NCBI GenBank assembly: GCA_910588295.1
Contig: CAJUQO010000004.1
Coordinates: 1-64,000 of the forward strand
From: an uncultured Lachnospiraceae bacterium
Lineage (GTDB): Bacteria > Bacillota > Clostridia > Lachnospirales > Lachnospiraceae
Length of the DNA stretch: 64,000 nt
Direction of reading: 5' to 3'
The position numbers and the translations under genes are program-made. The notes under the pieces are model-generated. The model saw only the letters and a list, made by a program, of their open reading frames with translations, was not told the origin of the DNA and did not search any database. Below are positions 44,648 to 52,694 of the stretch, piece by piece. How positions within the stretch are numbered: the stretch's first letter is position 1; each line of letters begins with the position of its first letter.

Positions 44648-46261
44648 ATGGCCTGGTATGACAACTCGGTATTTTATCACATTTATCCTCTGGGGCTCTG
44701 CGGATGCCCTCATGAGAACCACGGAGAGGAGGGACATCATTTCGGAAAGCTGAAAGCCTGGGCCGACCACGCCAGAAAACTGGGCTGTACGGCTATCTAC
44801 ATCGGCCCCCTCTTTGAGTCCGAGGGGCACGGCTACGAAACCACCGATTACCGGAAAGTGGACAGGCGCCTGGGAACCAACGGGGAATTCAAAGATTATG
44901 TCAGCTACTGCCACAGTATCGGCCTCCATGTCATCGTGGACGGCGTATTCAACCATACGGGCAGAAGTTTCTTCGCTTTCCAGGATTTAAAAGAACACCG
45001 GGAAAACTCCCGCTACAAAGACTGGTACTGCAATGTGAATTTTTACGGGAACAACGAGTACAACGACGGCTTCTCCTACGACAACTGGGGCGGCTACAAT
45101 CTGCTGGTTAAACTGAACCAGTGGAATCCCGAGGTGCAGAACTATCTGTTCGATTCCGTCCGTTTCTGGGTATCGGAATTTGACGTTGACGGCATCCGCC
45201 TGGACGCCGCCGATGTGCTGGATCACAATTTCATGCGCCAGCTCCGGAAACTGACCGACAGCCTGAAGCCGGAATTCTGGCTGATGGGCGAGGTGATCCA
45301 CGGCGACTACAGCCGCTGGGCCAATGGTGAAATGCTCCACTCTGTCACCAATTACGAGCTCCACAAGGGACTGTACTCCGGCCACAACGACCACAATTAT
45401 TTCGAGATCGCCCACTCCGTGCGCCGTCTGCTGGGTATCTGCGGCAACACACGCCTTTACACTTTCGTGGACAACCATGATGTGGAGCGTCTGGCCACGA
45501 AGTTAATTAACAAAGCCCATCTGTGTCCGGTCATGATCTTGAATTACACTCTGCCCGGCATTCCCTCCCTGTACTATGGTACGGAGTTCGGCATTGAGGG
45601 AAAGAAGGAATGGGGCTCTGACTGGAGCCTGCGTCCCTGCCTGGAATTGTCCGATTATCAGAATGCTTATGAAGATAACGAGCTGACCCACCTGATCACG
45701 CAGCTGGGCCGCTGTAAACAACAGTATCCCGAACTGACCTACGGCGAATACCGTGAGCTGTATCTGCAGAATCGTCAGTATGCCTTTGCCCGCGTCCTTG
45801 ACGGGCGGGCCGTCATCGTGGCGTTGAATAATGACGACCGCTACGCCGTCATCTCCATTCCGTTGCCCATTGCCGCCACCCGGGCCACCGATATACTGAT
45901 CGACGCCGGAGAAAATAAACAGGATCCCCTGGCGGAACAGGCGGAAAAAGAGCACCGCGAGGCGGAGAAAGCGAAAAAACTGCAGTTTATGGCCGCCGAT
46001 ATCCGCACGGCTCTCCAGCGCCTGCAGTCGGCTGCCGACACGCTGAACGGCTCCGGGGAGGACACCTGCACCATCGAGCAGCTCCACAGCGATGCCGACG
46101 GGCTCATCTCTCTTATCGACGGCTATGCCCGCGAATTCCGTATGCCTCTGGCCATGCAGGCGCCGCCCAAAGAGATCGAAGGGCCCCAGCTCCATATCCA
46201 GGACGGCAGGCTCGAGGTTCAGCTTCCCGCAAACCAGGGCACATTGATCTATGTTGAATAA
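44648..46261 (+). CDS. GH13 alpha-amylase family glycoside hydrolase
   Basis: 537 residues, cytoplasmic (no signal). (beta/alpha)8 barrel with the four GH13 motifs: DGVFNH, GIRLDAADV (nucleophile Asp), LMGEVIHGDY (acid/base Glu), FVDNHDVER (third Asp). An unusual helical insertion (LAEQAEKEHREAEKAKKLQFMAADIRTALQRL, ~420-490) sits within the C-terminal region. Likely acts on maltodextrins or glycogen breakdown products. AAAAGGAGATTATTCT precedes ATG. Confidence 0.92.
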   Translation: MAWYDNSVFYHIYPLGLCGCPHENHGEEGHHFGKLKAWADHARKLGCTAIYIGPLFESEGHGYETTDYRKVDRRLGTNGEFKDYVSYCHSIGLHVIVDGVFNHTGRSFFAFQDLKEHRENSRYKDWYCNVNFYGNNEYNDGFSYDNWGGYNLLVKLNQWNPEVQNYLFDSVRFWVSEFDVDGIRLDAADVLDHNFMRQLRKLTDSLKPEFWLMGEVIHGDYSRWANGEMLHSVTNYELHKGLYSGHNDHNYFEIAHSVRRLLGICGNTRLYTFVDNHDVERLATKLINKAHLCPVMILNYTLPGIPSLYYGTEFGIEGKKEWGSDWSLRPCLELSDYQNAYEDNELTHLITQLGRCKQQYPELTYGEYRELYLQNRQYAFARVLDGRAVIVALNNDDRYAVISIPLPIAATRATDILIDAGENKQDPLAEQAEKEHREAEKAKKLQFMAADIRTALQRLQSAADTLNGSGEDTCTIEQLHSDADGLISLIDGYAREFRMPLAMQAPPKEIEGPQLHIQDGRLEVQLPANQGTLIYVE

Positions 46262-46277
46262 CGGCAGACACATGCTA

Positions 46278-46317
46278 AGGTGCAGGGTTATGCCAGCATA
46301 ACCCTGCACCTTTTTTT
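46278..46317. terminator. Terminator of GH13 gene, overlapping the convergent gene
   Basis: Sixteen-bp perfect stem AGGTGCAGGGTTATGC, then seven T. The last codons of the minus-strand ATPase gene are written inside the stem. Confidence 0.9.
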
Positions 46318-47850
46318 ATAACACGCGATCCCGTATTTCAGGATATGCTCTACCCCATCGTCTAAAAGATCGTCTTCATACTTTGTATACGCTATCTGTT
46401 TCAGCGCCTCCCCGCACGCAGCGTCCAGATTGCCGTCATGGGCATATTTTATTTCAATAATAATCCCCATAACTTCGCTATCCGGTTCTACGAGGATATC
46501 CGCATAACCTTCGCCCATTTCCCGGTCGGAAGAAACGCCCCAGCGGTCTTTGACTCCCAGGATCCCCAGCAGGATGCCATGGTAAAAATTCTCTTTCATG
46601 CCGCTCTTTATGAAGGTATCCCGGATACTGATCGATCTCCTCAAATACTCGTTGAAAATGCTTTCCACGCCCTCTGCGTCGCCTTTTTGCAGCGCGTCAC
46701 AGAAACGGTTCAGCGTATCTGCGTCCCCCCGGACATTCTCCTTAAAATAATCCATGATCTGCGTCACAAAAATATCCCGGACTGCCATGTTGGGAATAGC
46801 CAGCTTCATCTGCCTGCCCTCCGCTTTTCCGCGCTGCGTCAGGTACCCCGTTGTAAAGAGCAGACTCCAGATATTCTCAACTGTTTTGTACATTTCCGGA
46901 AAAATTAGCTCCTGATGGATCTCTTTTGTGATGACTTCTCCCGCCACCAGACGCTCGATCTCCCGCTTTGTCGTCGCGTTTGCCGATTCTCGGATAAACC
47001 GTTTCACGGCATCATTGCTGCTGGTATTGATCCAGTAATTCTCCGGCTGCGCATACGGACCGCTTCTGACCCTGTCACAATAGTTCAGCACATCCCATGG
47101 ACAGTACACCTCCACATTGCCAAATAGATAACCGTCATACCACTCCTTGACCGTATCGTAATAATCCGCCAGATCATAGTATTCCAGAAGTTCTCTCACT
47201 TCTTCGTCCGTAAATCCGAAATATTCATCAAAGCGTTCATCCGCAATGGTCAATACTTTCAGATTATTAAGCCCGGTAAATATACTCTCCTTTGATATAC
47301 GCAGACAGCCGGTCAGTACCACAAATTTCAGGCTGCTGTTCGTCTTGAGAACCTGCCCAAGCAGATTGCGTATAAGGGAAATCATCTGATCATAATACCC
47401 GTTCGCAAATGCTTTTGCCAAAGGGACATCGTATTCATCGATCAGGAGGATCACTTTTTTATCATAGTACTTTTCCAGCAGCCCCGACAACAGCTTCAGA
47501 CTATTGCCAAGCCAGCCTTCATTCATATCATCACTCAGCAGTTTTTGATACACCGATTTGTCATGCTCATTCAGTTTTTCACTGTCCAGCAGAAAATAGA
47601 ACTTTGCGGCCGCTTCCGCGACGACCTGAATTGCCATTTGAAACGCCGTTTCATACGTCCGGGCGTCAATCCCTTTCAGCGAGACGGAAATGACCGGATA
47701 TTTCCCCATATATTTCTCACAAAGCGCTGTCTCTCCGGATATTTCCAGTCCGTCAAAAATGCCTTGATCGCCCTCCGGTGAGAAGAATTCTTCCAGCATA
47801 CTCATATTCAAGGATTTTCCGAATCTTCTGGGGCGGGTGAACAGGTTCAC
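46288..47850 (-). CDS. AAA-ATPase-like / PD-(D/E)XK nuclease-like protein, N-terminus short
   Basis: 520 residues. P-loop variant RPRRFGKSLNMSML right at the start, Walker B VILLIDEYDVPLA, then a C-terminal nuclease-like domain (GYADILVEPDSEVMGIIIEIKYA) with D...ExK. Family members (AAA-ATPase_like, DUF1703) usually have about 40 more residues before NLFTRPRRFGKS; here an in-frame stop lies 7 codons upstream of GTG 47850. Either a shortened protein or 5'-truncated. These proteins are abundant, often multicopy, in gut anaerobes. Confidence 0.75.
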   Translation of the reverse strand: MNLFTRPRRFGKSLNMSMLEEFFSPEGDQGIFDGLEISGETALCEKYMGKYPVISVSLKGIDARTYETAFQMAIQVVAEAAAKFYFLLDSEKLNEHDKSVYQKLLSDDMNEGWLGNSLKLLSGLLEKYYDKKVILLIDEYDVPLAKAFANGYYDQMISLIRNLLGQVLKTNSSLKFVVLTGCLRISKESIFTGLNNLKVLTIADERFDEYFGFTDEEVRELLEYYDLADYYDTVKEWYDGYLFGNVEVYCPWDVLNYCDRVRSGPYAQPENYWINTSSNDAVKRFIRESANATTKREIERLVAGEVITKEIHQELIFPEMYKTVENIWSLLFTTGYLTQRGKAEGRQMKLAIPNMAVRDIFVTQIMDYFKENVRGDADTLNRFCDALQKGDAEGVESIFNEYLRRSISIRDTFIKSGMKENFYHGILLGILGVKDRWGVSSDREMGEGYADILVEPDSEVMGIIIEIKYAHDGNLDAACGEALKQIAYTKYEDDLLDDGVEHILKYGIACYKKRCRVMLA

Positions 47851-47885
47851 CTTTCCCCGAATCCTCCCTTATACCATCATACCCA

Positions 47886-47925
47886 AAAAGGCCGCCCTGA
47901 AACATCTTCAGGACGGCCCCTTTTG
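47886..47925. terminator. Bidirectional terminator
   Basis: GGCCGCCCTGAA / TTCAGGACGGCC stem flanked by A5 and T4 runs; ends the pyrophosphatase transcript. Confidence 0.8.
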
Positions 47926-47949
47926 TATACCCGGTATGTTGTATATGGA

Positions 47950-50049
47950 TCAGAAAATATGGAAATTGACCACCAGAGCCGCGAACACGATGGAAACCAT
48001 GGAGAGCAGCTTGATCAGGATGTTGATCGACGGGCCGGAGGTATCCTTAAAGGGATCTCCAACCGTGTCGCCGACCACCGCCGCCTTGTGGCAGTCGCTG
48101 CCTTTTCCGCCAAAATTCCCGGCCTCAATATATTTCTTCGCATTGTCCCAGGCTCCGCCGGAATTGGACATAAAGATCGCCAGCAGGAAGCCGGTGGCCG
48201 TGGAACCGGTCAGCATACCGATCACGCCGTTGTATCCCAGGATCAGCCCCACCGCCACGGGGGTGATAATAGCCAATACTGTCGGCATGACCATCTCGTG
48301 AAGACTAGCCTTGGTACACAGGTCTACACAGGTGGCGTAATCCGGGTCGGCCTTTCCTTCCATGATACCTTTGATCTCTTTGAACTGGCGGCGCACCTCC
48401 ATAACAATACTCTGGGCTGCGCGGCCCACGGAATTCATGGTCAGGGCTGCAAAGATAAAGGGCAGACAGGCGCCGATGAAAATACCCACCAGCACGGGCG
48501 GATTCATAACGCTCAGATCCAGAGCCACGGCCTCGCCGCCCACCTCCTGGATCTTCTGCACATAGGAGGCGATCAAAGCCAAAGCTGTCAGCGCCGCCGA
48601 ACCGATGGCAAAGCCTTTGCCCGTTGCCGCCGTGGTATTTCCCAGGGAATCCAGGGCATCCGTCCTCTCCCTGACCTCCGGGGCCAGGCCGGCCATCTCC
48701 GCGATACCGCCCGCATTGTCGGCGATCGGGCCATAGGCGTCTGTGGCCAGTGTGATACCCAGGGTGGAAAGCATACCCACCGCTGCGATAGCTATACCGT
48801 ACAAGCCCATATTGGCATTGGCAAAGCCGCCGGTAAAGCCGAAGGAGCACATGATACAGATGGCGATAATAATAATCGGGGCCATGGTGGAAAGCATGCC
48901 CAGGCCGATCCCGCCGATGATGATGGTGGCTGATCCCGTCTGGGACTCCGCCGCCAGGTCACGGGTGGGTTTATAAGTATCAGAAGTATAGTACTCGGTA
49001 AAATGGCCGATCAGCACACCGGCCAGCAGACCGGAGATGATAGCCAGATAAATACCGATATTTTCCATGCCGAACACCATATAGACCAGCGGGAACGCCA
49101 CGACGGCGATCACGATGGCGCTGGTATTTGTACCGCGGCTCAACGCCTTTAAGAGCATGGTCTGCTCCGTGCTCTCCCCGGTCTTTACCAGAAAAGTACA
49201 GATCATGGAACAGACGATACCGATGGCCGCCAGAAGCATCGGGAAAGCCACCGCCGCCTCCGGCGCAATGGAAGCATGGCCGTTAAAAGCGGTAAAGCCC
49301 AGGGCACAGGCAGAAATGATGGAACCCACATAGGACTCATAGAGGTCGGCGCCCATACCGGCCACATCACCCACGTTGTCACCCACGTTATCGGCGATAA
49401 CGGCGGGATTCCTCGGATCGTCCTCGGGGATACCGGCCTCCACCTTACCCACCAGGTCAGCGCCCACATCGGCGGCCTTAGTGTAGATACCGCCGCCCAC
49501 ACGGGCAAACAATGCCATGGCCGAAGCGCCCATGCCGAAGGTCAGCATAGCGCTGGTGATCTGCTCCACACTCAGGCCAAAACCTATTTTCAATACCAGA
49601 TACCATATGGAGATATACAGCAGACCCAGGCCCACCACCGTAAATCCCATGACGGAACCGGCGGAGAAAGCAATCTGCAATCCCCTGTTCAGCCCTGTCT
49701 GACAGGCGTTGGCCGTCCGCGCATTCGCCCTTGTGGCAATGGACATGCCCACATAACCGGACAGGCCGGACAGCACGCCGCCCACCACAAAGGCCACGGG
49801 CACAAACCAGGTCAAAAGGCCAAAGGCCGCCATGGCTCCCAGTACGACAAACATAGCCACAAAAAAGATCACCAGTATTTTGTACTGGCGACTTAAATAG
49901 GCCATGGCGCCGGTGCGGATAGACCGGGAAAGCTTCTTCATATGGTCGCTGCCCTCATCAAAGGCCAGCACCCCTTTTGCCTTTATTACGGCAAACAGCA
50001 GAGCCAGAACAGAACCGCCCAGCGCAACTAACGCTAAAGTGTTATCCAT
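47950..50049 (-). CDS. hppA: Membrane-bound ion-pumping pyrophosphatase
   Basis: 699 residues, about 16 membrane helices. PPi-site motifs GGGIYTKAADVGADLVGKVE, DDPRNPAVIADNVGDNVGD and DTVGDPFKDTSGPS. The segment GNTTAATGKGFAIGSA, with Ala where K+-independent enzymes have Lys, indicates the K+-dependent class. These pump Na+ or H+ using pyrophosphate; clostridial ones are often Na+ pumps, but the ion cannot be fixed here. Monocistronic. Confidence 0.94.
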   Translation of the reverse strand: MDNTLALVALGGSVLALLFAVIKAKGVLAFDEGSDHMKKLSRSIRTGAMAYLSRQYKILVIFFVAMFVVLGAMAAFGLLTWFVPVAFVVGGVLSGLSGYVGMSIATRANARTANACQTGLNRGLQIAFSAGSVMGFTVVGLGLLYISIWYLVLKIGFGLSVEQITSAMLTFGMGASAMALFARVGGGIYTKAADVGADLVGKVEAGIPEDDPRNPAVIADNVGDNVGDVAGMGADLYESYVGSIISACALGFTAFNGHASIAPEAAVAFPMLLAAIGIVCSMICTFLVKTGESTEQTMLLKALSRGTNTSAIVIAVVAFPLVYMVFGMENIGIYLAIISGLLAGVLIGHFTEYYTSDTYKPTRDLAAESQTGSATIIIGGIGLGMLSTMAPIIIIAICIMCSFGFTGGFANANMGLYGIAIAAVGMLSTLGITLATDAYGPIADNAGGIAEMAGLAPEVRERTDALDSLGNTTAATGKGFAIGSAALTALALIASYVQKIQEVGGEAVALDLSVMNPPVLVGIFIGACLPFIFAALTMNSVGRAAQSIVMEVRRQFKEIKGIMEGKADPDYATCVDLCTKASLHEMVMPTVLAIITPVAVGLILGYNGVIGMLTGSTATGFLLAIFMSNSGGAWDNAKKYIEAGNFGGKGSDCHKAAVVGDTVGDPFKDTSGPSINILIKLLSMVSIVFAALVVNFHIF

Positions 50050-50081
50050 TTCTTTTTCCTCCTCGCTTTAAGTATTTTACT

Positions 50082-50110
50082 ATAATAAACCATACGCCGG
50101 CAATTGACAA
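50082..50110 (-). promoter_or_regulatory. hppA promoter
   Basis: Minus strand TTGTCA (50105-50110), 17-bp spacer, TATTAT (50082-50087), inside the palindrome TTGACAATTACTTGTCAA (50104-50121). The rest of the gap to 50353 is AT-rich; no sigma-A promoter is evident for the plus-strand gene. Confidence 0.7.
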
Positions 50111-50353
50111 TTACTTGTCAATCTTTTTTTGTATTTTTTTCTATGCTATTCGTTTTTTCCGCACCTTTCTTTATACATTTTCCCCACATATTTTAAATTG
50201 TAGTTGACATTTTACCCATTCATATACCATGGACTCCTCGCCGCGCAAATCATCGGAAAGATCTCCCTGCGGGGATTTCTTTATCTCTCTGCGCATTCAC
50301 ATCTTTTCTTTTCATTCATAAAATATGCTAAAGGCATATAGGAGCATACTGCC

Positions 50354-51247
50354 ATGCAGGAAAAAAGTTTTTGGAGAGCAATGCAGACAGAAAGCACAGA
50401 CCGGGGACGGCTTCGGGTGGATGTGACATCCATGCTGGAAAACACCCCATTAGAGGGAGCTAAAGTGTCCATATCCTACACGGGAGAACCGGATCAGGTG
50501 CTTGAAGAGCTTACCACAGACGAATCCGGCCAGACCGAACCCGTAGAGCTGATGACGCCGCCCATCGAATACAGTCTGGAGCCGTCGGAATACCAGCCCT
50601 ACTCGGAATACAATATCCATGTAGACGTGCCCGGCTTCGAATCTGTCAATGTAAGCGGCTCAGAACTTTTAGCCAATGAAACCAGCATTCAGCCCGTGCG
50701 GATGATACCGCTGACCGAGGGCGAGGACTTCGAGCGGATCGTGATCCCCGCCCACACCTTGTTCGGGGATTATCCCGAAAAAATTCCCGAAGACGAAATA
50801 AAGCCCATGGACGAAACCGGTGAGATCGTTCTAAGCCGGGTCGTAGTGCCGGAATATGTGGTCGTCCACGACGGCGTACCCTCGGACAGCACCGCCGCCA
50901 ACTACTATGTACGGTATCGGGATTATATCAAAAACGTGGCCTGCAGCGAAATCTACTCCACCTGGCCCGACAGCACTATACGGGCCAACGTGCTGGCCAT
51001 CATGTCTTTCACCTTAAACCGTGTCTATACAGAGTGGTATCGAAACAAGGGCTATGATTTTACGATCACCTCATCCACTGCCTACGACCACAAATGGATC
51101 AACGGCCGAAACCTGTTTGCCAATGTGAGCCAGATCGTCGATGAGCTGTTCGGCAATTATCTGTCCCGGCCAAACGTGAAACAGCCCATTCTCACACAGT
51201 ACTGCGACGGAGAACGGGTGACCTGCCCGAACTGGATGACCATATAG
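50354..51247 (+). CDS. SpoIID-like protein, N-terminal part (gene interrupted by element)
   Basis: 297 residues from ATG 50354 (TATAGGAGCATACTGCC). Residues ~20-110 form a carboxypeptidase-regulatory-like beta domain. From ~190 the SpoIID/LytB-type domain begins (YRDYIKNVACSEIYSTWPDSTIRANVLAIMSFTLNRVYTEW). The frame leaves homology after CPNWM and stops 3 codons later at 51247, inside the inserted element. Joined at 51239 to 54276 it continues NWMSQWGSKYLGD, restoring the SpoIID core (compare GMSQyGA...G.sy.eIL.hYY) and a peptidoglycan-binding domain: 422 residues in all. Confidence 0.88.
   Translation: MQEKSFWRAMQTESTDRGRLRVDVTSMLENTPLEGAKVSISYTGEPDQVLEELTTDESGQTEPVELMTPPIEYSLEPSEYQPYSEYNIHVDVPGFESVNVSGSELLANETSIQPVRMIPLTEGEDFERIVIPAHTLFGDYPEKIPEDEIKPMDETGEIVLSRVVVPEYVVVHDGVPSDSTAANYYVRYRDYIKNVACSEIYSTWPDSTIRANVLAIMSFTLNRVYTEWYRNKGYDFTITSSTAYDHKWINGRNLFANVSQIVDELFGNYLSRPNVKQPILTQYCDGERVTCPNWMTI
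51237..51241. other. Left attachment site of the element
   Basis: TGGATGACCA (51233-51242) against TGGTTGAGCCA (54269-54279) on the right. The shared TGA (51237-51239; 54273-54275) is the likely crossover core. Crossing there, and not at the shared CC, is what restores the gene frame (ATG AGC CAG TGG). Confidence 0.7.
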
Positions 51248-51331
51248 CAAGAACATACAAACATCATTCGTATTTGGGGTGGCAAGAATACTCTTGCCAC
51301 CCAACTGTCAGACTGTTTCCGAACCGCCTGA

Positions 51332-51739
51332 TCAAAAATCCTTTTTCCCGAAAAGCAGTCCCGGCTCTTTTTCCAAAACTCTGTAAAAGCCTTGGCGAAA
51401 ATGCGCGTAAAACGCCAGGTAAAAAATCATGTCCTTGGGTGCGCGTATGTCTTTCAATTCTTTCCCTATATATTTTTTCTTTTGCGCTCCGTCCATACCG
51501 TCCCAGCACTGATTGGCCAGCCGCTCAACCTGTCGGGCAACATTCCGGCTGTCCCTCCCCATCCGTTTGGCTACCTCCGGATAGATGTCTTTTGTCACCA
51601 GAATGTCATCCATAGCCACCCTTTCCTCAAAAAGCAGATTTCTCGCCTCGCAGACCGCAGATGCCAGCGCCTGAATTCCCTTTCTCCCTGGCCCGAATAT
51701 TTCAAGAATTAGGGCGGTCTCTTCTGTTATTTCCTTCAT
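51332..51739 (-). CDS. Spo0A C-terminal-domain-like DNA-binding protein
   Basis: 135 residues from ATG 51739 (AAAGGAGGAATTTTCGAT). KGIQALASAVCEARNLL, ILVTKDIYPEVAKRMGRDSRNVARQVERLANQCWDG aligns with the Spo0A effector domain (YLREAI..., ITKVLYPDIAKKY.T..SRVERAIRHAIEVAW). The receiver domain is absent. In Spo0A this helix set reads the 0A box (TGTCGAA). Two similar heptamers lie upstream (51797-51813). Likely a regulator of the element, possibly tying it to sporulation control. Confidence 0.75.
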   Translation of the reverse strand: MKEITEETALILEIFGPGRKGIQALASAVCEARNLLFEERVAMDDILVTKDIYPEVAKRMGRDSRNVARQVERLANQCWDGMDGAQKKKYIGKELKDIRAPKDMIFYLAFYAHFRQGFYRVLEKEPGLLFGKKDF

Positions 51740-51796
51740 ATCGAAAATTCCTCCTTTTATTTTTAGTAAGTATAGAATATGACATATTTTTCCATC

Positions 51797-51813
51797 TGCG
51801 ACGATCTACGACA
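51797..51813 (-). promoter_or_regulatory. Two 0A-box-like heptamers
   Basis: On the minus strand TGTCGTA (51807-51813) and CGTCGCA (51797-51803), one helical turn apart, resemble the Spo0A box TGTCGAA (6/7 and 5/7). The second could overlap a -35 followed after 17 bp by TATTCT, upstream of the Spo0A-C-like gene. The rest of 51740-52122 is AT-rich with nothing else recognised. Confidence 0.45.
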
Positions 51814-51973
51814 TTAATCGATAAATTAATTTTATATTCACTGAGGCGTACTGCTGTATTTTTTAGTGTATTATGTGCCCGCTGTGGCTAAGACCTGTTT
51901 TGTGTTGCTTTTGCCCCTGGATCCGCAGCCCCGGCTTTCATTTTCCCTCTTTGCTCATCCGGGGCACACCTTA

Positions 51974-52123
51974 TCAGGACGTCTTCACTTCCTGGTAATT
52001 CACCGCCTCCGCAGCCCTCCGGTTCCCTGCGTCGGCAAACTGCCTTTGTTCCTCGGCGGTTAGCTCCCTGAGCTGCCGCTCCTCACCGTTGATAATCACT
52101 ATGTTACGATATGTCAAGCACAT
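51974..52123 (-). CDS. Small conserved mobile-element protein
   Basis: 49 residues from ATG 52123 (GGGGGTG just before): MCLTYRNIVIINGEERQL, LTAEEQRQFADAGNRRAAEAVNYQEV. Short proteins of this form (YRNtVIINGEER... NRRAaEavNYrEV) recur next to recombinases in clostridial mobile elements, as I recall them; function unknown. Confidence 0.6.
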   Translation of the reverse strand: MCLTYRNIVIINGEERQLRELTAEEQRQFADAGNRRAAEAVNYQEVKTS

Positions 52124-52307
52124 CACCCCCGTATATGGTATGTGGCGCTGGTTGTACCACTTGACATTTATCCGGATAATCATCCGCCTAAAGACCTATG
52201 CATATCGTGGTAGGAAGTGATTTAAACATTTTATGGATTGTAACTGCATATTATCCTGACGCACAAAAATGGGAAAACGATTTTAAGACCAGAAGGGAGG
52301 CCAGACA

Positions 52308-52532
52308 ATGAGCTGTTTTACCTGTAAGGGGGACGTTGTAGATTCTACAACAACCTATATGGCCGAATATAACGGCTGCTACATTATCATCAAAAACATA
52401 CCTTGTTCCAAATGCAGCCAATGCGGCGAAGAATGTTTAAACGGCGTCACATTGCAAAAAATCGAATCTATCCTCAAGAGGCTGAAAAGTCTGTTGACAG
52501 AAATTGCCGTCGTGGATTACAATGCCGCATAA
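52308..52532 (+). CDS. YgiT/MqsA-type zinc-finger protein
   Basis: 74 residues. CFTCKG and CSKCSQCGEEC form the zinc site of the N-terminal half of MqsA-type antitoxins; the C-terminal helix-turn-helix of MqsA is missing. No MqsR-like toxin is adjacent. AGAAGGGAGGCCAGACA precedes ATG 52308. Could be a solitary regulator of the element. Confidence 0.75.
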   Translation: MSCFTCKGDVVDSTTTYMAEYNGCYIIIKNIPCSKCSQCGEECLNGVTLQKIESILKRLKSLLTEIAVVDYNAA

Positions 52533-52540
52533 CAGCAAAA

Positions 52541-52669
52541 CCGCCCGGCGTTACCAACGCCGGACGGTCCTACACAGAATCCCTATACAGGCCGCGGGGC
52601 CGGTATAGGGATTTCCTCAACAAGACAAGTATGCCACATACCACCCGTGCCTGTACAGGCATATTTTTT
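52541..52669. terminator. Cluster of three hairpins before the recombinase
   Basis: CCGCCCGGCGTT with imperfect complement (52541-52567); AATCCCTATAC and exact complement (52578-52613); palindrome TGCCTGTACAGGCA (52648-52661) followed by TATTTTTTATA. The last is a good terminator. Together they insulate the recombinase from read-through. Confidence 0.65.
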
Positions 52670-52694
52670 ATACTTTTTTACATAAGCTGGTGGT

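Noticed and set aside
51239..51241. Shared CC as the crossover point of the element
   Set aside because: Crossing at CC gives a -1 frame (NWMTSG...); crossing at TGA restores the SpoIID-like frame.
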